In this document: piece by piece, positions 23,901 to 28,197 of the stretch
Position numbering within the stretch: the first letter of the stretch is position 1
Layout of the letters: every line of letters starts with the position of its first letter
Origin: CAZFCK01 sp964517355
GTDB taxonomy: Bacteria; Desulfobacterota; Desulfovibrionia; Desulfovibrionales; Desulfovibrionaceae
Assembly: GCA_964517355.1 (NCBI GenBank)
Contig: CAZFCK010000035.1
Coordinates: 1 to 28,197 of the forward strand
Direction of reading: 5' to 3'
Length of the DNA stretch: 28,197 bases
Program-made: the position numbers and the translations under genes
Notes under the pieces: model-generated
Database searches by the model: none
The model's input: the letters and a program-made list of their open reading frames with translations, nothing else
Told to the model about the DNA's origin: nothing

Positions 23901-23983
23901 CATTGCCCTTCTCCGAGAAACCGCGATGCGTCCTCTGAAGCGGCAGATTGCGTAATATTCCCTTCCCGTTTTTCAGTCACCAT
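20912..23983 (-). CDS. Hybrid histidine kinase: PAS-GAF-PAS-HisKA-HATPase-REC-Hpt-PilZ
   Basis: 1023 residues, no signal peptide or clear membrane helix, so probably cytoplasmic. Order: PAS (about 32-135); GAF-like (about 150-258); PAS (about 266-386); a short coiled linker; HisKA with His414 in SHEIRTP; HATPase with N531, D564 in DSGIGIP and GGTGLGLS (593-600); receiver with E663, D664, D707 and K762; Hpt with His849 in ELHNFKG; and a C-terminal PilZ-like domain (about 912-1010). The PilZ has RxxxR (R915-R919) and N940-x-G-x-x-G945, with Gly where the usual motif has Ser. All phosphorelay residues are present, and a final transfer to a separate response regulator is expected; none is adjacent. 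PilZ suggests cyclic-di-GMP input or output. GAGGA lies four bases before the ATG. Confidence 0.9.
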   Translation of the reverse strand: MVTEKREGNITQSAASEDASRFLGEGQCALPLDEVVFDAILYLQKGVVVYANDRFLNMFSCNRRELYAERGLQRVLGEAFRRAIEDMVSTIPNNPLEVEAQRRDGTHFPLAVKIRREVWNGNQALMVLCGDITALRRVEKVLQEKVKGYEGLNSVCRLIEERRSPDAFFNVFIHEVAPQSMPHPRATVVEVRYDGRLYRNCDAPMLVGKAATLTVGGIARGSVNIGYNSDLPFREEHECKLVQAFAQRFSWALTRLETEKELEASERSFRTLVEDLGDGHFVYQHTADGVFTYLSAGAEAMLGLPLHEMVGRCWRDVVCLTPASLDLVEKAMRSIMRTASHDTVELQYRHPDGSLRHMSVGAHVRHMEGGQLRVEGIATDTTAMKRTEEALRQARQDAEEASRAKSTFLARMSHEIRTPMNAILGLTQLTLKTSLKGEQRDYLETVRDSAEHLLGIINDILDLSKIEARKLELDKEHFELRRCLGSTCKTMSNLAAKKKLEFTLTVKEDVPAVLFGDVSRLRQVLINCISNAIKFTSAGGIAVTIELAKQEDDGRCRLSFHVVDSGIGIPEEQQKTIFNAFSQGELSLSRTYGGTGLGLSICRELVSMMGGEIGVMSKPGQGATFWFTALFDPGDPHAIVEKAAFEESAEAACDASYSILLVEDNDWNAKLGHLVLKRQGNRVAVAATGMDALFKLRNGSYDLVLMDIEMPGLDGFETTGRIRSGEAGEENKDIPIIGLSAHALNEIRSRALDGGMNDFMTKPVDFSQLAAVISRLLYRGTDGAAHTSGTSCNVEMRVDVERAVVRMGEDRALYDNVLTSFMQALPQRLQMLQSMLMNDDLQTAHRELHNFKGIFATLGAESCVQQTVALSRELRNGAQQSRNEAMNSFFEGVAAFQAWYEERLRTAEHVEKDRRACARYGCQGFFVEDLATRRQGPVQNVGCRGFCAVLEGGPFNSGEKVTLQIRRMDEVVLDAVEAEIVWSYGENFGCRFLFENRYAESSIERFLSEIVGGELLGRRAENT

Positions 23984-25022
23984 AGTCCTCTTCTATGCAA
24001 AGGAATTCCTGCAGCGCGCCTGCTCAAAAAAAGGACTTCGTCAACGTGTTGGCCCACATCATAACCGCTCAATCCGGCATATTGCCACAAATGGAGAATT
24101 CATCCATAAAACAAAGTTGTTACTTTCCATTCTCAACACAATCTCCAGCTATAAAGGCGGCGTTGTCGCGCACCAAGCCCGCAACAAACAGGACATCCTT
24201 ATGGAACATGCACAACCGCCTTCCTCGCCGAAAAAAAACCAACATAAGGCAGTAGAGCACAAAATTTTCAACAAGCCATGCCTGTTGCCCTACACACGCG
24301 AAGCGCGGCAGAGGCAAGGCAGCTTATTTTCTCTCGAACAACGAAGGCAGCTGACACACTGTGAACTCCAGCACTTATGATTGCCATCACCGAAACAAAA
24401 ACCCGCCTTTCAATTATAAAGATATCGCCCCGTTCTGAATTTATGACACTACGCATGGAAAAGATAATTCTTATTGCCCGATACCTCAAGCACATAACAT
24501 CTGTCTATAAAAATCATAGATGCAATTCGCTTATGACCGCGCTACCACCATCTCCATAACCAACCACAGTACTTCCTTGTTTCGCATAATGAACTGTCCA
24601 TCAATTATTTTTCCACACCATGGATTCCAGTTAACGAAAGATGAGATGCGAGCCTTTCTCCAGCCTGACAAGAGGAGAGAACATTTCATTTTCATAGTTG
24701 CGCCCCATCCATGCCACACTTTACATTCTCTCTCTTTCCTGGGGCAGTGCATCTTTCAGAGCATTGCGCACAACATTGAATTATGCGTTATATTTACATT
24801 TTTGTGTATTGCAGGAAGATAAAGGTTGGTAAAAATTTTTATACATATAAATAAATATCAACAAACAGTACTCTCTCTGCTCACAGCTAATTCTCATCCA
24901 AAAATTATTTAATATATCTAGGGTAGTTCCTCACACACCCGCCAAATTACGGCCAAATGAATTATTTAATTACAAATACACATAGCTATTGAAACACTTA
25001 CACAAAACACAACGCTGCATAA

Positions 25023-25412
25023 TGGGGGGAGGGAGTTCGCGCACTCGACGTTGACTATTGTCGCCACAGAACAAGCGTTCTGCAAGGCACGCTCATTGCC
25101 GACGCGTCACAGGCGACCACAAACCTGGACTACTCACTTAAATTAATAAATAGTTATCATTACGCTAATAGTACGCTGACTCTATTTAGTTCCCATTTGA
25201 CAATAATCCAGGATTTTGATTCAAATATACTAAATTTTTATACGTTCGATAAATTAGCTTTTATTGCAACATACTCGTATATTGACATTTTTAGGTCGCT
25301 CTTTTTTACGGCAAAGTACTTCACAATTCGTCTCGTGAAGGTAAACAGCGTTGCCATGTGCAGGAATGGCAACATCTTTGGCATGTTGCCCGGAAAATTG
25401 ACACGCCCTTGA
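25023..25412 (+). pseudogene. Long open frame without a good start, possible coding remnant
   Basis: One frame is open from just after a TAA at 25020-25022 to a TGA at 25410-25412, about 129 codons, in an AT-rich stretch where stops should be frequent. No ATG or GTG lies near its beginning; the first usable start is a TTG at 25197 without a ribosome binding site. The translation (for example TLIADASQATTNLDYSL) is not recognised. It could be a decayed gene fragment or chance. Confidence 0.2.
25350..25390. promoter_or_regulatory. Three-arm interleaved inverted repeat
   Basis: Arm 1 GTTGCCAT (25350-25357) pairs perfectly with ATGGCAAC (25366-25373). Most of that same middle arm, as GGCAACAT (25368-25375), pairs perfectly with ATGTTGCC (25383-25390). 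The two 8-bp hairpins share the middle arm and cannot form together. This is either an RNA switch/attenuator geometry or three alternating half-sites (GTTGCC) for a DNA-binding protein, spaced 17-18 bases apart. No neighbouring gene start explains it; the next gene begins 680 bases downstream. Confidence 0.5.
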
Positions 25413-26072
25413 TAGCGAACGACTCAAAACGCTACCGCGATAAATACGATGGAGTAGTGGTTTATTATTAATATAAGATTATCTATTTTATATAGTTATT
25501 TTTTACTTATATTTAAATAATATCACTGCGTACTCTACCGATTAGCATAGTTGTGCGGATTTGTGGAAAATTTTGATTATACAAAAAATACAACAAAGAT
25601 AATCACCTTTACTACACTATGAAGCCGTTGTTTTTCACAACTATACTATACGATAGACATACTAATTTTTCTTCCCTGCTGACAGATTAAGGTGGTTATT
25701 CTTCCCTGTGTTTCAACCGAGTAAAGCGTCTTGCATGAAATGGCGCAAAGGAGGTGCATAAATCTACTGAGATAAAATCGTCTTTATTGAAGTTCCGGCT
25801 CTGAACGCGCCACAATACTCACCATCATTCGGTCATGATCGTGTTGCATGGAGGCCATAACCGGGGTTTTGCAACGCCCCATCAGGTCTACCAACACACT
25901 GCGGGGTGTAGATCAGCACGAATGCGTGGCGGTTATGACTATGCGTCAAACGCCATCCGGAACCAGCCATAGCCGTATCAGACCTTTTATCTCATTGCGT
26001 GGGCTTTCACGTAGCATCAGTGGACAGGTTTCGCGGAAGACACTCTTACCTGAGCTCAAAAAGGGATGGATC

Positions 26073-26930
26073 ATGAAAAAGCTTTTCCTACTGTTACTGT
26101 TGGCCTTGTTACTTCTCCTCCCGGGACAATCTTTTGCCGCCAATGCACGGGACTATGTACCGCTTGATCCAGGGACGACGTTTATCGCATTTTACTATGA
26201 CCATTATTTCGCGAACGAGTTGTATGCAGATAATGATAAAATCAGCGACAATGCTGATTTTTACGGGAACTTAGGAATATTTCGCCCCATCTACTACACG
26301 CAGATCGGCCCGTTCACCATTGATCCCCAAGCCATCATCCCCTTTGGGGAAATGACGTTGAACGACGACAAGTCGACAGGACTGGGGGACATCACTCTTG
26401 CCGCCACTATCTGGTTCTTAAACGACAAGGAAAACGCCTTTTTCCTTGGGTACACGCCTTACCTGACTCTCCCCACAGGGAAATACCGCAAAGAAAACGC
26501 TGTCAACTTAGGGGGCAACCGTTGGACCACCAAACACGAAATATGTGTTGGTAAAAAATTCTTCGACAGGCTGTGGGTGGAAGTGATGGGAAACGTCGAA
26601 TTCTTCTTCGACAACGACAAAGCCCTCGGCGTAAACAACACCTCCGTCACCTCGTCCAGGGACCCCTTATGGGGCACAGAAGCGCACGTCAGCTTTGATT
26701 TCACGAAAGCCTTTTTCGGCTCCGTTGACTATTATTTCAGCCACGGGGGAGAAACGGATCTGGACGGAACGCGTCAGGACAACACGATAAACACGCATAC
26801 CATCGGGATGACCTTCGCTTACATGGTTACAGATAACACTCAGATCCTGCTCGACTACAGAACCGACCTCGCAGTGGAAAACGGTCTCAAGAACAACAAG
26901 ATCGGCGTGCGACTCGGCTTTGTCTTCTAG
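26073..26930 (+). CDS. Outer-membrane beta-barrel protein, MetA-pathway transporter-like
   Basis: 285 residues. A signal peptide covers about residues 1-22 (MKK, leucine-rich core, QSFA-A). The mature part is rich in alternating aromatic strands and ends with phenylalanine (RLGFVF), as outer-membrane barrels do. Segments such as GLGDITLAATIWFL, FLGYTPYLTLPTGKY and WVEVMGNVEFFF match the family annotated as MetA-pathway of phenol degradation or outer-membrane transporter. Substrate unknown; the family name does not prove phenol transport. The chosen ATG has AAAGGGATGG upstream. A longer in-frame start at 25848 adds 75 residues before the signal peptide and is rejected. Confidence 0.85.
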   Translation: MKKLFLLLLLALLLLLPGQSFAANARDYVPLDPGTTFIAFYYDHYFANELYADNDKISDNADFYGNLGIFRPIYYTQIGPFTIDPQAIIPFGEMTLNDDKSTGLGDITLAATIWFLNDKENAFFLGYTPYLTLPTGKYRKENAVNLGGNRWTTKHEICVGKKFFDRLWVEVMGNVEFFFDNDKALGVNNTSVTSSRDPLWGTEAHVSFDFTKAFFGSVDYYFSHGGETDLDGTRQDNTINTHTIGMTFAYMVTDNTQILLDYRTDLAVENGLKNNKIGVRLGFVF

Positions 26931-26965
26931 CATCAACAACACACGTCATTAGCTTAAACTCACAT

Positions 26966-26999
26966 CGCCTGCTCCCGCCGGATGTACCGGGAGCAGGCG
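26966..26999. terminator. Hairpin between convergent genes, probable bidirectional terminator
   Basis: A perfect 12-bp GC-rich stem (CGCCTGCTCCCG / CGGGAGCAGGCG) with a 10-base loop lies 35 bases after the outer-membrane gene and 8 bases after the opposite-strand small ORF end. T-tracts are poor on both sides, so it may work with Rho or as a transcript-end stabiliser. Confidence 0.6.
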
Positions 27000-27007
27000 A
27001 TTCCGCA

Positions 27008-27198
27008 TCAATTCTCCGTGGTTCCCAGCTCAACTCCCTTCCCGCAGTTAATAATGAGCTTTTTCCGTGACAAAGGCAGAATAAAGCCATTCTCGCCGCG
27101 GCTGGCACGCTTTTCTGCTTTCCCACGCGCATCGTACACAAGCACTCGCGCACGGGCAAAAAGCGCGCCAGCCGCTCACATGCCGCATCACGGCGCAT
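27008..27198 (-). pseudogene. Frameshifted small ORF after the sulfotransferase gene
   Basis: An ATG at 27198, with AAGGA four bases upstream, begins 31 bases after the sulfotransferase stop. The frame from this ATG reads across the terminator hairpin into the opposite gene. If one T is added to the T5 run (plus-strand A5 at 27158-27162), it becomes a 63-residue protein ending at the TGA at 27008-27010, just before the hairpin. The repaired product (VLVYDARGKAEKRASRGENG in its middle, then GFILPLSRKKLIINCGKG) looks protein-like but is not recognised. It could be a true frameshift, a sequencing error, or chance. Confidence 0.35.
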
Positions 27199-27229
27199 GG
27201 AGTCCTTGATTATCACGACGTCGCTTATC

Positions 27230-27949
27230 TTACTCGTATCCGCAATAGGCCAGGTCGTTTTCAATACAACGCAACACGTCTTGCGGCACATCAGCAGGTT
27301 CGGCTTTTTCCTTCACAAAGCCATCCTGGCGGTACATGGAGGGCATTATCTCGTTTTGCGCTCCATGCAGCAGCGACTTTTCAAACGGCAACCCCAAAAA
27401 CCCGCAAATCCGTTGCAGCTCCTTCTCGGGTTCAAGGAGCAAGTCTTCAAACTTCAGGCAAATATTATTCTCGTGCAACAATCGAAAATAACGGTAGACA
27501 TGGATGCTGTACCGCCAGCGAAATGTGGCCACCAGCCAGGATTGCCTCGTGCGGCGAACCTTGGAAGCGATGCATGAACGACCATCGCGAATGATGCATA
27601 CTATTTTCTTTCCGCCCAACACTTCGCCGAAAAAACGCGAAAGTAAATCCACGTAGGGTGGATTGAATTCATTATGATCTTCAAGACGATACAGTTGTTC
27701 CGTGGTAATCTTGTTGCCCCATCTCCTTGGGAGATGCCGGGCCGCTTCTTCTTCACAGCGGCGTAAAAACGCCTCGCTTCGTTGTTCAAATATGCGGGAA
27801 AAATCGGTATGCTCCTCGCGTATGCCCATCAACTCACCATGAAAGGCCTCATAGCCCATGACGAGTTGCGAATGTTGATTCAGGCAGGCATCAAGGAGGG
27901 AGGTGCCCCCGCGTCCGGCGCCGATAACCAGAAAATCGAAATTGCTCAT
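27230..27949 (-). CDS. Sulfotransferase-family protein
   Basis: 239 residues. The 5'-phosphosulfate-binding loop is GAGRGGTSLL (10-19), near the N-terminus as in PAPS-dependent sulfotransferases. The 3'-phosphate-binding segment is IIRDGRSCIAS (R121 and S129 eight residues apart), and the C-terminal FEDLLLEPEKELQRI (168-182) with FLGLPF is typical. It would transfer sulfate from PAPS to a hydroxyl or amine, perhaps of a surface glycan or lipid. The ATG at 27949 has GGAG eleven bases upstream; a start nine residues earlier lacks a ribosome binding site. No PAPS synthesis or glycan gene is adjacent, so its acceptor is unknown. Confidence 0.82.
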   Translation of the reverse strand: MSNFDFLVIGAGRGGTSLLDACLNQHSQLVMGYEAFHGELMGIREEHTDFSRIFEQRSEAFLRRCEEEAARHLPRRWGNKITTEQLYRLEDHNEFNPPYVDLLSRFFGEVLGGKKIVCIIRDGRSCIASKVRRTRQSWLVATFRWRYSIHVYRYFRLLHENNICLKFEDLLLEPEKELQRICGFLGLPFEKSLLHGAQNEIMPSMYRQDGFVKEKAEPADVPQDVLRCIENDLAYCGYE

Positions 27950-28144
27950 GTTGTCTGACTCCAAAAAAAAATGCACTTACTCAATGGTTATGTGGACGAT
28001 GCTGGCACATCGCGTTTATCCTGGCACGAAATTTCGCTTTTTAGGTGTTCTCGTTCCGCGACGCAATACATTTTCCACTGTTTGCGCCTCAGGCGCTTTC
28101 GCGTCAAGCGGCAAAACCCGTTTGCGCTGCCGCCTTGGTCTGTG

Positions 28145-28197
28145 CTAGAGCATCTCACGCTTGAAAAGCGCTAGATGCTCTTATGCATTTCCCTGGA
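28145..28197 (-). repeat. Inverted copy C of the CTAG-bounded repeat, cut by the window edge
   Basis: These 53 bases are the exact reverse complement of 8671-8723, including the whole third hairpin and the terminal CTAG. The match runs to the last base of the window, so the element very likely continues beyond it. The sequences left of the CTAG differ from those beside copy A, which supports CTAG as the element's end. Confidence 0.85.

Larger units (their letters stand above)
23984..26072. other. Long gene-poor, partly AT-rich region
   Basis: No gene is supported across about 2.1 kb. Several small open frames (for example 24120-24317 and 24268-24495 on the minus strand) overlap each other, lack ribosome binding sites and resemble no family. 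About 24800-25700 is strikingly AT-rich, with a GC-richer island near 25020-25130. The last 370 bases before 26073 are GC-richer again and may be the leader of the outer-membrane gene. The three-arm inverted repeat at 25350-25390 is the clearest structure. Confidence 0.6.

Noticed and set aside
25848..26072. 75-residue N-terminal extension of the outer-membrane protein
   Set aside because: It would bury the signal peptide; the ATG at 26073 has a strong ribosome binding site.
26887..27291. 134-codon open frame between the outer-membrane gene and the sulfotransferase
   Set aside because: It reads through the terminator hairpin and into the opposite gene; the better explanation is the frameshifted small ORF at 27008-27198.

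Overview
The window looks like a chromosomal segment of a sulfate-reducing or related Desulfovibrionaceae-type bacterium. The main evidence is a periplasmic FdhAB formate dehydrogenase with an in-frame UGA (selenocysteine) codon, a TRAP transporter, and an integrase-like regulator with two TOBE domains of the kind described as TunR in sulfate reducers. Species-level assignment is not possible from sequence reading alone.

Layout. 0.3-4.2 kb: a TunR-like regulator gene diverges from a molybdate/tungstate ABC transporter operon (modABC), with a palindrome overlapping the candidate -35 box. 4.4-10.5 kb: a same-strand run of TRAP genes dctP, dctQ and dctM, a class I aminotransferase and a YtcJ-type amidohydrolase, interrupted by a CTAG-bounded hairpin repeat between the last two. 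10.5-13.3 kb: a TMTC-like membrane protein with TPRs (minus strand), then a lone type IV pilin-like gene behind a sigma-54-type promoter. 13.3-17.1 kb: fdhAB on the minus strand, with a small leader ORF and candidate promoter upstream. 17.4-18.6 kb: a mobile-element scar zone with an IS1595-like transposase gene that has lost a catalytic residue, a diverged repeat copy and a 56-bp inverted-repeat element. 18.7-20.8 kb: an exported FGE-fold protein and a MarC-family membrane protein. 20.9-24.0 kb: a 1023-residue hybrid histidine kinase ending in Hpt and PilZ domains. 24.0-26.07 kb: about 2.1 kb without a convincing gene, partly very AT-rich, holding a three-arm interleaved inverted repeat. 26.07-28.2 kb: an outer-membrane beta-barrel-like protein, a probable frameshifted small ORF, a sulfotransferase, and an inverted copy of the repeat at the window edge.

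Functional links (inference). The transporter would supply Mo or W, which the FdhA cofactor needs, and the divergent TOBE regulator would sense the oxyanion. The TRAP, aminotransferase and amidohydrolase genes form a plausible uptake-and-degradation cassette for an acidic amide or amino compound. The rest looks like accessory surface and signalling genes in a region with several repeat or insertion scars.

The observations most worth following up are the recombinase fold with lost catalytic residues fused to TOBE domains, the 53-bp perfect inverted repeat pair 19.4 kb apart, the alternating three-arm hairpin at 25.35 kb, and the frameshifted small ORF after the sulfotransferase.
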